Source: JBCCGI01 sp039029355 (lineage in GTDB: Bacteria; Planctomycetota; UBA1135; GCA-002686595). Taken from it: 64,000 nucleotides of DNA. Where the stretch lies: contig JBCCGI010000035.1 of assembly GCA_039029355.1 (NCBI GenBank), positions 1 through 64,000 on the forward strand, in the 5' to 3' direction. Shown here in pieces: positions 17,901 through 25,644 of the stretch (positions within the stretch are counted from its first letter, which is position 1; each line of letters starts with the position of its first letter). A program made the position numbers and the translations under genes. The notes beneath the pieces are model-generated. The model was not told the DNA's origin, did not search any database, and was given only the letters and a program-made list of their open reading frames with translations.

Positions 17901-18973
17901 TGGACGCGCTGCCGCGGGCCGGTGGCGCTCCGCGCGCGCCGCGCACTCCGCCGCGCAACGACCTCGAGCGGCGCCTCGCCCGCATCTTCGAGCAGGTGCT
18001 TGGAGTGGCCGACGTCTCGGTCCACGACAACTACTACGAGCTCGGCGGCGAGTCGCTGCGCGGGTTGCGGCTGGCCGCGCTCTGCGAGGCCGAGGCGATC
18101 CCCGTCACGATCGACGACCTGCCGCGGCACCCCACGGTGGCCGAGCTGGCGCGCGCGGCCGCGAAGCGCTCGGACGGCGAACGGGCGAAGGCCGAGGATG
18201 AGGGGTGGCCGCTGGTGCCGCTGAAGCCCGGCGGAACGCGCGCACCGCTCTTCCTCGTGCACCCGATGGAGGGAACCGTGGACGGCTTGGCGCTGCTCGC
18301 CGGCCGGTTGGGCGCCGACCGCTCCGTCATCGGCGTCGAGGCGCTCGCGCTGCGCGCGGAGGGTTTCGTCGCGAGGAGCCTCGAGGAGCTCGCCGATCGT
18401 TACCTCGAGGCGATCCGACGCGCACACCCCGGCGGACCGATCCACCTGGCCGGCTGGTCGATGGGAGCGCGCATGGTCGCGGCGATGGCGGCTGCACTAG
18501 AGCGCGACGGCGAGGCGCCGGGTTTCGTGGGCCTGATCGACCCCGGGCCGCTCGACTTCGACGTGGGGCACTACCGCGCGCCCGGCCTGCCGGATCTAAC
18601 CGGCCTGGCGGAGGACGTGCTCGCCGACGGCGAAGAGCAAGCGATCGATGCGCTGCTGGCCACGCCGGCCGCCGCGGCGTGGCTCGCGGGCTACCCCGAC
18701 GCGCGCCGCGCCCGTCGACTCGCGCGGGCGCTGCTGCGGCACGCCGCGCTCCTACGCCCGTATCGCCCGCAGCCGCTGCGCGCGGCGTTCACGGTGTTCG
18801 TGGCCGAGGGCGAGCCCGCAAACCAAGGCACGCAGGGGAGCGCCGAGTGGGCGCGGCTGTCGGAGCATTCGAGCGTCGAGCGCCTACCCGGCTCACACTT
18901 CGACCTCGTGCAGCCTCCGTACGTGGGCGCGCTCGCGCGTCGCCTGCTCGCGGCCCTGCACGGCCGACCATAG
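14972..18973 (+). CDS. Non-ribosomal peptide synthetase, C-A-PCP-TE, glutamine-like A domain
   Basis: The 1333-residue single module runs as follows. Condensation domain at about 25-440, with catalytic HHLIGD but F in place of the final G of HHxxxDG. Adenylation domain at about 465-970, with LFTSGSTGRPKGV, FDASVWELF, NLYGPTEA and NGKVD. Carrier domain at about 990-1060, with phosphopantetheine Ser in ELGGESLR. Thioesterase at about 1080-1330, with GWSMG. Reading the specificity positions by eye gives D-A-W-Q-F-G-L-V-D-K, one substitution from the Gln code I recall for tyrocidine synthetase. The GTG start overlaps the preceding stop (GTGA). With no loading module, the C domain must accept an acyl or peptidyl donor, plausibly from the PKS or the free ACP, and the TE releases the product. 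Confidence 0.92.
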   Translation: MSPGERTDAASPAARRERLRRSLQQLSRRATHPLSVGQRALWFLHRLAPDSAAYNLYLAARVRGQADRRILAAALERLAHRHAALRTVFGEREGVPFQRILAEVRFEIDEQDARGEDADALNARIRREVRRPFELEADPPLRAALLRNSDVGDVLVLTAHHLIGDFWSLVVLLRDLGACYEEARDGVSVPPPPKTVDYIDFLRWQQEMLAAPRGAELEAYWRAELSGELPTLDLPPGRPRPPQQTFDGATHGVVVPRALLEPLKALARAEGTTLYVVLLAAYVALLHRYTGQRDVLVGSPVAGRSRPDFEGVCGFFVNMVVLRGRPRQGQSFAELVRELKRTTLAALEHQDYPFPLLVEALNPRRDASRPPLLQATFVLQRSQDAGVPVLSPTRGGQRIRLGPLELESLSLDSEATQFDLTLFAQETEEGLLAELTYNVTLFEPAFIERMGRHLTRLLEHLGRSPEREHALAPLVSEDERSERAAVCGPDEPEPWLPVHRSFERQAAATPDRRALEWDTGELTFAELDARVRRLAAGLAARGVSRGDVVGLHLARSPEQLVAVLAVLRAGAAYTPLDPAYPAERIALAVEDSAPKLVLTDAAARDGLNVPAASVAQVEREGRDGAPAPPGVGPDDLAYVLFTSGSTGRPKGVMVPHRALANHMRWMQDELPLAADDRVLQRTSFAFDASVWELFGPPLAGATLVLAPTRAATDLGELRRALAERAITVVQMVPSLLDALLEASALAGCEALRRVFCGGEALSPQLAARFFAHSDARLINLYGPTEACVDSTWHEVTENDVDTVPIGRPIHGAACHVVDANGMPVPDGIPGELWLGGRGLALGYRNRPAETGTRFVPDPWNGRGTRLYRTGDRVRWNDQGQLEYLGRVDRQLKINGVRIEAGEIEHALASHPDVRTCAVARDGEDGTLAAYVVPHGAAAPEATALTEWMERRLPPPVVPRRVVLLDELPLSPNGKVDLDALPRAGGAPRAPRTPPRNDLERRLARIFEQVLGVADVSVHDNYYELGGESLRGLRLAALCEAEAIPVTIDDLPRHPTVAELARAAAKRSDGERAKAEDEGWPLVPLKPGGTRAPLFLVHPMEGTVDGLALLAGRLGADRSVIGVEALALRAEGFVARSLEELADRYLEAIRRAHPGGPIHLAGWSMGARMVAAMAAALERDGEAPGFVGLIDPGPLDFDVGHYRAPGLPDLTGLAEDVLADGEEQAIDALLATPAAAAWLAGYPDARRARRLARALLRHAALLRPYRPQPLRAAFTVFVAEGEPANQGTQGSAEWARLSEHSSVERLPGSHFDLVQPPYVGALARRLLAALHGRP

Positions 18974-18980
18974 CCCGAAG

Positions 18981-20291
18981 TCAGAACGCCCGCGGGAGCC
19001 CCTCGGCATCGAGGTGCGCCAGGAGCAGCTCCGCCACGCGCCGCGACCCCGCCTCGTTGAAGTGGCAGTCGTCGAAGAAGAAGCTCGGGTCGCCGTTCAT
19101 CGACGACAGGTCGACGCACGGCACGTCCAGCTCGCGGCACGTTTCGGCGAGCGCGACGTTGAAGCGGTCCATCCCGTCGCGCAGCGGCCCCGAGCCGAGG
19201 AACACCCCGGGCTCGAGCTGCCCGAGCCACAGGAGCGCCTCGGCGTCCGCCGGCAGGTCGCGCCGGTAGAGCACCGGCTGCGTCAGGAACAGGCAGGCGA
19301 CGCCCTTCTCGTGGCAGGCCTCGACCAGGCGGCGTACGCGGTCGCGGTACTCGCTCAGCGCGCGCTCGAGCTCCGGCGGCGCCTCGGAGTGCTGCGCCGC
19401 GGCGCGCAGGTCGCGCTTGAGCTGGATGTTCTCGCCGAAGGAGTCGAGCGTGTCGAGCAGACGGCGTTCGGCGCGCCAACGCGCCAGCTCGAAGGCCAGC
19501 AGCGCCAGCGACGAACGGCGCCAGAGCGGCGGTGGCCCGTACTCCATCCCGCCGACCACCGCGCGCCCGCCGTCGTTGAAGCCGACCAGGAAGACGACGC
19601 AGTCCATCTCGTCGACGATCGCCGCGCGCTCGACGAAGGGGACGTGCTCGATGGTCGAGAAGGCGCTGATCCCGGCCCCGCCAACCCACACCGGCGGCGC
19701 GCCGTCGCGCGCGTTCATCGCCCCCATCAGCAACGTCGGCCAGGACTCGGAGTCGTCGAGGTAGACGCACTCGGTCGTGCTTCCGCCGACACACAGGATC
19801 CGCAGCGCCTGGTCGCGCTCCGGCAGCTCGGGGCCGCGCAGCCCCTCGGAGCTCGTTCGGTAGAGCGAATCGCCGAACACGCCGGGGAAGAGCTGCGCCT
19901 CGGGGCGGAACATCACCTCCAGGTTCGCCGGGCGCCGGTGCAGACGCGTCCACTCATCCAGCTTCACCCGCGTGATGGCCTCGGACGCGGCGCACCCTCC
20001 GATCAGCGCGAAGGCCGCGAGCGGAAGCTGAACCGAGCGAGCGCCGAGGAACGCGCGGAAACGCGCCGAGAGCGCGAGGGCTAGCGGCACCAATGGAGAC
20101 GCCAGCGCGATCGCAAACACCGCGACGAAGGCGCCGGGCAGCAGGTCCGCGCTGGGCGGCCGCCAGCCGCGCGCCCAGGCCAGCGACGTGTCGGCGAGGA
20201 ACAGCAGCGGCAGCGCGAGGAGCGCGAGCAGCCCCGGCACGAACGAGGCGCGGCGCGCGCCGCCTTTGGAGGTCTCGGCCCGTCGGTCCAC
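18981..20291 (-). CDS. Membrane-anchored SGNH/GDSL-like protein
   Basis: The 436-residue product has about three N-terminal membrane spans (LLALLALPLLFLA, AVFAIALASPLVPLALAL, LAAFALIGG) followed by a soluble SGNH-like domain: ILCVGGSTTEC (block I, GDS variant), VVFLVGFNDGG (block III-like) and DDCHFNEAGSRRVAELL (block V D-x-x-H as DCHF). Such enzymes hydrolyse or transfer acyl groups. The start is GTG 20291, 3 bp after the methyltransferase stop, so it is the last gene of the FAAL operon. It converges on the NRPS with a 7-bp gap. It could deacylate or O-acylate the product outside the cytoplasm; the substrate is unknown. Confidence 0.7.
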   Translation of the reverse strand: MDRRAETSKGGARRASFVPGLLALLALPLLFLADTSLAWARGWRPPSADLLPGAFVAVFAIALASPLVPLALALSARFRAFLGARSVQLPLAAFALIGGCAASEAITRVKLDEWTRLHRRPANLEVMFRPEAQLFPGVFGDSLYRTSSEGLRGPELPERDQALRILCVGGSTTECVYLDDSESWPTLLMGAMNARDGAPPVWVGGAGISAFSTIEHVPFVERAAIVDEMDCVVFLVGFNDGGRAVVGGMEYGPPPLWRRSSLALLAFELARWRAERRLLDTLDSFGENIQLKRDLRAAAQHSEAPPELERALSEYRDRVRRLVEACHEKGVACLFLTQPVLYRRDLPADAEALLWLGQLEPGVFLGSGPLRDGMDRFNVALAETCRELDVPCVDLSSMNGDPSFFFDDCHFNEAGSRRVAELLLAHLDAEGLPRAF

Positions 20292-20294
20292 GGG

Positions 20295-21179
20295 TCAGCC
20301 GGCCCCGACCGATCCGCGCCCGCCCTCGCGTCGGAACGAGATGCGGTGCAGCTGGATCTTGCCCGTGTGGAAGCCGATGACGGCCATCTTGAGGTAGGTC
20401 TCGTAGCGCTGCACCGTCTCCGGTCCCACGAGCTCGACCGCCTCAGTTCGCTGCGCGCGCAGGTTCGCGAGCCAGCGGCGGCACGTGCGCTCGTATCCAG
20501 CACGGTCGTTGTGCTGCGCCACGACCTCGAACCCCTCCTCCGCCGCCTCGATGATCTCGGAGACGAACGGCAGGTCGGACTCGGGGAAGACCTGGCTCTC
20601 GATGAAGCCGCTCGAGCGCGCCTCGCCCGTGTGGCCCCACGTGATCGTCTGGATCGCTAGTCCACCGCCCGGCACGAGCCAGTCGCGAGTGCGCGAGAAG
20701 AAGTCGCGGTAGCGTGCCACCTTCTGGGCGCGCGTCAGCCCCGGCCGCGCGAAGGCCTCGAAGGCGGCCACCGAGATCACCGCGTCGTACGGGGCGTCGG
20801 GCCGGTGGTCGAACCAGTTCTCCAACCGCACGTCAACACGCGGATCGCCGAGCGCGGACACGTGCGCGAGCTGCCGCTCGGACAGCGTCAGCCCCACGAC
20901 GCGCTCGACCCCCGCGTGGTCGACGAGCCGCCGGATCATCGAGCCCCAGCCGAAGCCGATCTCGAGCACCCTCCCCGCCCCTCGCGCCCTCGCCTGGTCG
21001 ATGTGGTAGTCGAGCTTGCGCTCCTGCGCCGCCTGCAGGGTGTCGTCCGGACCGTCCCAAAGCGCGCCGCTGTACGTGACCGTCGGGTCGAGCCACAGCG
21101 CGTAGAAGTCGTTGCCGACGTCGTAGTGGTGCTGGATCGCCTGCGTCGAGGCTCCGCCGTAGGTCTCGCCGGACGGCAT
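20295..21179 (-). CDS. Cyclopropane-fatty-acid-synthase-type SAM methyltransferase
   Basis: The 294-residue protein matches the short, CmaA-like form of the family, lacking the N-terminal extension of E. coli Cfa. It has IQHHYDVGNDFYALWLDP, TYSGALW, the SAM loop VLEIGFGWGS, and LTLSERQLAHV. The ATG at 21179 shares a base with the ACP stop (TGATG), so the two are translationally coupled. Family members add a methylene or methyl across a lipid double bond. Placed after a desaturase and ACP, it may act on an ACP-bound unsaturated chain instead of a membrane phospholipid. An in-frame extension further upstream runs through the ACP gene and is not used. Confidence 0.85.
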   Translation of the reverse strand: MPSGETYGGASTQAIQHHYDVGNDFYALWLDPTVTYSGALWDGPDDTLQAAQERKLDYHIDQARARGAGRVLEIGFGWGSMIRRLVDHAGVERVVGLTLSERQLAHVSALGDPRVDVRLENWFDHRPDAPYDAVISVAAFEAFARPGLTRAQKVARYRDFFSRTRDWLVPGGGLAIQTITWGHTGEARSSGFIESQVFPESDLPFVSEIIEAAEEGFEVVAQHNDRAGYERTCRRWLANLRAQRTEAVELVGPETVQRYETYLKMAVIGFHTGKIQLHRISFRREGGRGSVGAG

Positions 21180-21463
21180 CAGGCCACGCCTCCGGTCGTC
21201 GACAGCTCGGCCAGGTGCGCGGCCAGCTCGTTGATCGTCGGGTGGTCGTACGCGACGGTCGGGTCGAGGTCGAAGCCAAGCCACTGCTCGAGGTCGCCGG
21301 TCATCCCGACGGCGGCCGACGAGTCGATGCCGTAGCGTTCGAAGGGCACGGTCGCATCGATGTCGGCCGCGGGCAGCTTGAGGATCTCGGCCACGTACGT
21401 GACGAGCCAAAGCTGGACGTCGGCGACGCTCTTCGCCGCTTGCCGGTCTTGTTCGATCTCCAT
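21179..21463 (-). CDS. Free-standing acyl carrier protein
   Basis: The 94-residue acidic protein has the 4'-phosphopantetheine site in FERYGIDSSAAVGM (Ser within DSS) and typical helices (ADVQLWLVTYVAEILKL, TINELAAHLAEL). Start ATG 21463 has GGAGAGG 7 bases upstream. It lies between the desaturase (56-bp gap) and the CFA-type methyltransferase (TGATG overlap), downstream of a fatty acyl-AMP ligase. That is the expected arrangement for an ACP loaded by the FAAL and presented to the desaturase and methyltransferase. Confidence 0.88.
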   Translation of the reverse strand: MEIEQDRQAAKSVADVQLWLVTYVAEILKLPAADIDATVPFERYGIDSSAAVGMTGDLEQWLGFDLDPTVAYDHPTINELAAHLAELSTTGGVA

Positions 21464-21519
21464 CTCGGTTCCTCTCCGAATCTCTGCGGTAGGTCTCGCT
21501 TCCACGGGGAAGGAGCGAC

Positions 21520-22461
21520 TCAACCCGGCGGCGTCTTTCCGGCGCCGACTCCCTTCACCCCTACGGCAAGGCCGAGGAGAGCGAGGGTCGCGACGACCAG
21601 GTAGCCGACGTCGAGCTGCCACCAACGCAGGCCGAACCTCGCGGACGAGGGATACGCGTGGTGGTTGTTGTGCCAGCCTTCGCCGAACGTGGCGAGGGCC
21701 AACGGGTAGTTGTTCCTGCTGCGATCGCGCGTGTCGAACGCGCGCCGTCCGAGGGCGTGCCCGAGCGAGTTGATGCTGCACGTCGCGTGGAAGCCCGCGA
21801 ACTGCCGCGCGAGGCCGCCCCAGATGAGCCCCTGAAGCGCCGCTCCCCAGCCGCCGTGGACGAGCCCCCACAGCACGGCCGGCGCGAGCAGCCCCGCCAG
21901 CACGAGCAGCGGGTAGCCGCGGTTGAGCCGGCGCGCCAGAGGATCGCCGAGCAGGTCGCGCGCGAACACGGCCGAGTTCGGCAGCTCGCTGTTCAGGAGC
22001 CATCCCATGTGCGCGTGCCACAGGCCGAGCGCGCGCTGGCGACCGGTCTCGCCGGCGAGGTGCGGCGAGTGCGGGTCGCCTTCGCGGTCGCTCTTCTGGT
22101 GGTGGGCGCGATGCGTCGCGACCCAGGAGACCAGCGGCCCGTGCCCCGCCATCGAGCCCGCGACGCCGAGCGCCGCGCGCACGGCAAGCGGCGCGTCGAA
22201 GGCGCGGTGCGTGAAGAAGCGATGGTAGCCGACCGAGATCCCGATGCCCGTCAACGCGTACATCGCGGCGAACAGCAGCACCTCGCCCCAGCCGGAGCTC
22301 CCGGAGACCAGCAGGATCACGGCCACCGCGAACCCGGCGCCCGACACGCCGTTGAGGCCGAGCACGAAGCGGCGCTTCACGGCCTGGATGCGCGGACTCG
22401 ATACCGTGGCGGACGGGCGCGCGGCCCGCGCCGAACGCTCGATGCTCGGGGCCTGGCTCAT
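21520..22461 (-). CDS. Membrane fatty acyl desaturase (delta-9/JamB-like)
   Basis: The 313-residue protein has four or five membrane segments and the three histidine boxes of membrane di-iron desaturases: YHRFFTHRAF, HRAHHQKSD, and GEGWHNNHHAYP. The ATG at 22461 overlaps the FAAL stop (ATGA) and follows GGAGGAG. The gene order FAAL, desaturase, ACP is that of the JamABC/TtuABC terminal alkene/alkyne cassettes, where the desaturase acts on an ACP-bound chain. A standard acyl-CoA delta-9 specificity is the alternative; sequence alone does not settle regiochemistry. Confidence 0.88.
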   Translation of the reverse strand: MSQAPSIERSARAARPSATVSSPRIQAVKRRFVLGLNGVSGAGFAVAVILLVSGSSGWGEVLLFAAMYALTGIGISVGYHRFFTHRAFDAPLAVRAALGVAGSMAGHGPLVSWVATHRAHHQKSDREGDPHSPHLAGETGRQRALGLWHAHMGWLLNSELPNSAVFARDLLGDPLARRLNRGYPLLVLAGLLAPAVLWGLVHGGWGAALQGLIWGGLARQFAGFHATCSINSLGHALGRRAFDTRDRSRNNYPLALATFGEGWHNNHHAYPSSARFGLRWWQLDVGYLVVATLALLGLAVGVKGVGAGKTPPG

Positions 22462-24209
22462 CGAAGCTCCTCCAGACTTCCGCTCGCGACCAGGTCGCGG
22501 CACGCGCCGCGCATCACCTTGCCGCTCGACGTCCGCGGGATCGCGGTCGCGCGTGTGAGTACGACGCGCTCGACGCGCAGCCCGTGGCGCTCGGCGACCG
22601 CCTCGGAGATGTCGCGCGCGAGCTCGCTCGTCTCCAGTCCGCGCACGGCTTCGCGGCGCACGGCCTGCACGACGACGACCGCGTCAGCGTCTTCGTCCGG
22701 GAGGAAGGCCGCGCCGCTCGCGGGCTCGAGCGCGGGATGGCAGCGCTCGACCGTGCGCTCGATGTCCTGCGGGTAGTGGTTGCTACCGCGCACCACGATG
22801 AGCTCCTTGCGCCGCCCGGTGACGAACGTCTCACCGCCGTGCACGAAGCCGAGGTCGCCGGTGCGGAGGTAGCGCTCCTCCGAGCCGTCGGCGAGCCGTG
22901 CGCCGAAGACCGGCGCGGATTCTTCCGGACGCCCCCAGTAGCCGGCGGCGACGGTCGAGCCACGGACCCAGAGCTCGCCGACCTCGGACTCGGCGCAGGG
23001 AACGCAGCGTCCGGGGTCGACGACGCGCAGCTCGAGGTCGCCAAAGGTGCTCCCGCACCCCACGAGCGTCCTCCCGCGCGGGTCGCTCACGTCACGCGCA
23101 ACCGCCCGGCCGCCGCGCAGCTCGGTCGCGTCGAAACGCCCGCGGCGCAGCTCGCCCGGCCGGCTGGGTCCGACCACGAACAGCGTCGCTTCGGCCAGTC
23201 CGTAGCACGGATAGAACGCACGGTCCGAGAAGCCCTGGGGCGCGAACGTGCGGCGGAAGTCCTCGAGCGTGTCGGCGCGGATCGGTTCGGAGCCGTTGAA
23301 CGCCACCCGCCAGCTACGCAGGTCGAGCCGCGCGCGCTCCTCGGGCGCGATCCGCCGCGTGCAGAGCGCGTACGCGAAGTCGGGTCCTCCGCTGATCGTC
23401 GCCCGATAGCGGCTGACCGCCCGCAGCCAACGCGCCGGGCGCTGGATGAAGTAGAGCGGTGGAAACAGCACCACGGGGAAGCCGGTGAAGAGCGGCTCGA
23501 GCACGCCGCCGATCAGCCCCATGTCGTGGTACGGCGGCAGCCAGATCACCCCGCGGTCGTCCGGGCCCAGGCCGTAGCAGTCGCGGATCATGGCCAGGTT
23601 GCCGAGCAGGTTGCGGTGCGTGACGATCACGCCCCGCGGGTGGCCGGTGGATCCGGATGTGTATTGAAGGAAGGCGGGCGAGTCGCCGTCGATCCGTGGG
23701 GCTCGCCACGCCTCCGGGCGCCCGCCGTCGTGGTCGTCCATCACGATCCAGCGCACGTCCCGGGCGTCGTCGAGCAGCTCGCGCACGTGCGGCAACAGCT
23801 CGGGCGAACCGATCACCGCGCGCGCGCCCGCATCGTCGAGGATGCGCGCCAGCCGCTCGGCAGCCGGGCGCACGCGGCGCCGATGGGGTGGGTAGGCCGG
23901 CACGGGAACGGCGCCGGCGTAGATGCAGCCGAGGAAGGCGAGCACGTAGCTCGCACCCGGCGGCAGCAAGAGAAGCACCGGCTTGCCCTCGAGCCCTCCG
24001 CGCTGGAGCCCGGCCGCGATCGAGCGCGCGCGCTCGTCGAGTGTGCGGTAGTCGAACGCCGCCTCGGTCGCCTCGCCATCCGCGAGGCACGTGATCGCCT
24101 CACGCCGAGGCTGATCGCGCGCGCGCCGCCGCAACACGTCGAGCAGCGTGCCGGAAGCGGGTGCCGCCGTGCGCGATCCCCACGCCTTCGTCGCCGGTTC
24201 GCGCTTCAT
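22458..24209 (-). CDS. Fatty acyl-AMP ligase (FAAL)
   Basis: The 583-residue ANL enzyme has FAAL hallmarks: FLQYTSGSTGHPRGVIVTH (P-loop), WLPPYHDMGLIGGVLEPL, GGPDFAYALCTRR, FNGSEPI and FYPCYGLAEATL, with an N-terminus typical of long-chain activating enzymes (LLDVLRRRARDQP). FAALs form acyl-AMP and pass the chain to a carrier protein instead of CoA. It is the first gene of a minus-strand operon with desaturase (ATGA overlap), ACP, methyltransferase and SGNH protein. It probably supplies the fatty acid starter of the lipopeptide. It diverges from the CapK-like gene with a 59-bp spacer. Confidence 0.92.
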   Translation of the reverse strand: MKREPATKAWGSRTAAPASGTLLDVLRRRARDQPRREAITCLADGEATEAAFDYRTLDERARSIAAGLQRGGLEGKPVLLLLPPGASYVLAFLGCIYAGAVPVPAYPPHRRRVRPAAERLARILDDAGARAVIGSPELLPHVRELLDDARDVRWIVMDDHDGGRPEAWRAPRIDGDSPAFLQYTSGSTGHPRGVIVTHRNLLGNLAMIRDCYGLGPDDRGVIWLPPYHDMGLIGGVLEPLFTGFPVVLFPPLYFIQRPARWLRAVSRYRATISGGPDFAYALCTRRIAPEERARLDLRSWRVAFNGSEPIRADTLEDFRRTFAPQGFSDRAFYPCYGLAEATLFVVGPSRPGELRRGRFDATELRGGRAVARDVSDPRGRTLVGCGSTFGDLELRVVDPGRCVPCAESEVGELWVRGSTVAAGYWGRPEESAPVFGARLADGSEERYLRTGDLGFVHGGETFVTGRRKELIVVRGSNHYPQDIERTVERCHPALEPASGAAFLPDEDADAVVVVQAVRREAVRGLETSELARDISEAVAERHGLRVERVVLTRATAIPRTSSGKVMRGACRDLVASGSLEELR

Positions 24210-24268
24210 TTTCGAACACCTCGTTTCCTGCGCCGTACAGCTCGATACTGGAGTGCAGATCCAAAGCG

Positions 24269-25630
24269 ATGAAACCCGCCCTTCGAGACCGGCTCTTCCG
24301 AATCACGCTCCGCGCCGTCGGCGCGGGCTCGTCCTACCGCGACGCCGTCCACGGCGGCCCGCCCTTCCCGCGGCCGACAGACCCGAAGCGGGTCGGCCTC
24401 CTGCTCGACCATGCGCGGCACAGCGTGCCGTTCTACGCCGAGGGCCTCCCACCGCTCGCCGCCGCCGATCCGCTCGGCGAGTTGCGCAGGCTGGGCTTCC
24501 GCACGCGCAAGGAAGACGTCAAGGAAGACGTCTGGCGCTTCATGGACCGCGCCTACGGCGGTAGCGCTGACGCGCTCGACTACAAGCACGCGGGGCTTCG
24601 CCGCATCGTGCGGCTGCTCCGCAAAGACGCGCTGATCGAGACGAGCACCAGCGGGTCGACCGGGCGTCCGCTCCACTTCTATCGCAGCAAGGAGAGCGTG
24701 CTGCGGCTCCTGCGGTCGATCCTCGAGGCGCTCCGCCACCTCGGCTGGCAGCCCGGCGACGCGATCGTCTCGGCCTGGCAGACCGAGCGCGACGCGGGGG
24801 GCTCGGGCGTGCACCGTGCGGTCGCGGCGATCGGGCTGCCGATCTTCTGCTTCAGCGGGCTCGACGAGCAGCGCACCCGCGACTTCCTCGACCTGATGCG
24901 CCGCACGGGGCCCGCGGTGCTCTTCGGGTTCCCGAGCTACTACCTCGAGCTCGCCGCATGGATGCGCGACCTGGGCCTGCGCTTCGAGCGCCCGCCGCGG
25001 CTGCTCCTCTGCGGCGGCGAGGTGCTGCGCGACGAGGACCGGCGCGTGCTCGAGGACGCCTTCGAGACCCGCGTGTACAACAGCTACGGCTCCAACGAGC
25101 TGGGCTTCGTCGCCACCGAGTGCGTCCACCGCACCGGGCTGCACGTGCTCGAGCACTCGTACGTCGTCCAGCGCGACGAGACCGGGCAGCTGCTGGTGAC
25201 GACGCTCGAGCAGCTCGAGATGCCGCTGATCCGCTATGAGATCGGCGACCGCGCCGAGCTGCGCGTCGAGGCCTGCCCGTGCGGTGTGACCGGGACCAAG
25301 ATCGTCGAGCTCGAGGGACGGACCGAGGACTACCTGCTGAACGCGCGCGGCCAGCGGGTGTACGCGCGCTTCTTCCGCGAGAGCCTCCTCGCCGCCAACC
25401 ACGCCTTCGGCGACGCCGTCGAGCAGGCGAGCTTCCACCAGACCGCCGACCGGTCGATCGACTTCCGGCTGCGGCTCGCCCGCGGCTTCGAGCGCGAGGC
25501 CGAGCTGATCGAGCACCTCGCCCGCAGTCTGGAGGCCGGTCTCGGCCTGCAGGCTCGCGGCGCGAGCGCGGCATCGCTGCTGCCGAGGCGCGGGAAGTTC
25601 CGCTTCCTCAGCCGCGAGTCCGCGCGATAG
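24269..25630 (+). CDS. CapK/phenylacetate-CoA-ligase-like adenylating enzyme
   Basis: The 453-residue protein belongs to the short ANL branch that includes PaaK and CapK. It has IETSTSGSTGRPLHFYRS (P-loop), FGFPSYYLELAAWM, LLCGGEVL, VYNSYGSNELGFVATEC and IRYEIGDRAEL. Start ATG 24269 is in place of an earlier in-frame ATG that overlaps the FAAL upstream region. CapK-like enzymes occur in polysaccharide and secondary-metabolite loci and activate aryl or other carboxylates. It converges on the PKS with a 14-bp gap. The substrate is unknown; an aryl or hydroxy acid for capping is one possibility. Confidence 0.8.
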   Translation: MKPALRDRLFRITLRAVGAGSSYRDAVHGGPPFPRPTDPKRVGLLLDHARHSVPFYAEGLPPLAAADPLGELRRLGFRTRKEDVKEDVWRFMDRAYGGSADALDYKHAGLRRIVRLLRKDALIETSTSGSTGRPLHFYRSKESVLRLLRSILEALRHLGWQPGDAIVSAWQTERDAGGSGVHRAVAAIGLPIFCFSGLDEQRTRDFLDLMRRTGPAVLFGFPSYYLELAAWMRDLGLRFERPPRLLLCGGEVLRDEDRRVLEDAFETRVYNSYGSNELGFVATECVHRTGLHVLEHSYVVQRDETGQLLVTTLEQLEMPLIRYEIGDRAELRVEACPCGVTGTKIVELEGRTEDYLLNARGQRVYARFFRESLLAANHAFGDAVEQASFHQTADRSIDFRLRLARGFEREAELIEHLARSLEAGLGLQARGASAASLLPRRGKFRFLSRESAR

Positions 25631-25644
25631 GCAGGCGCGGCGCC

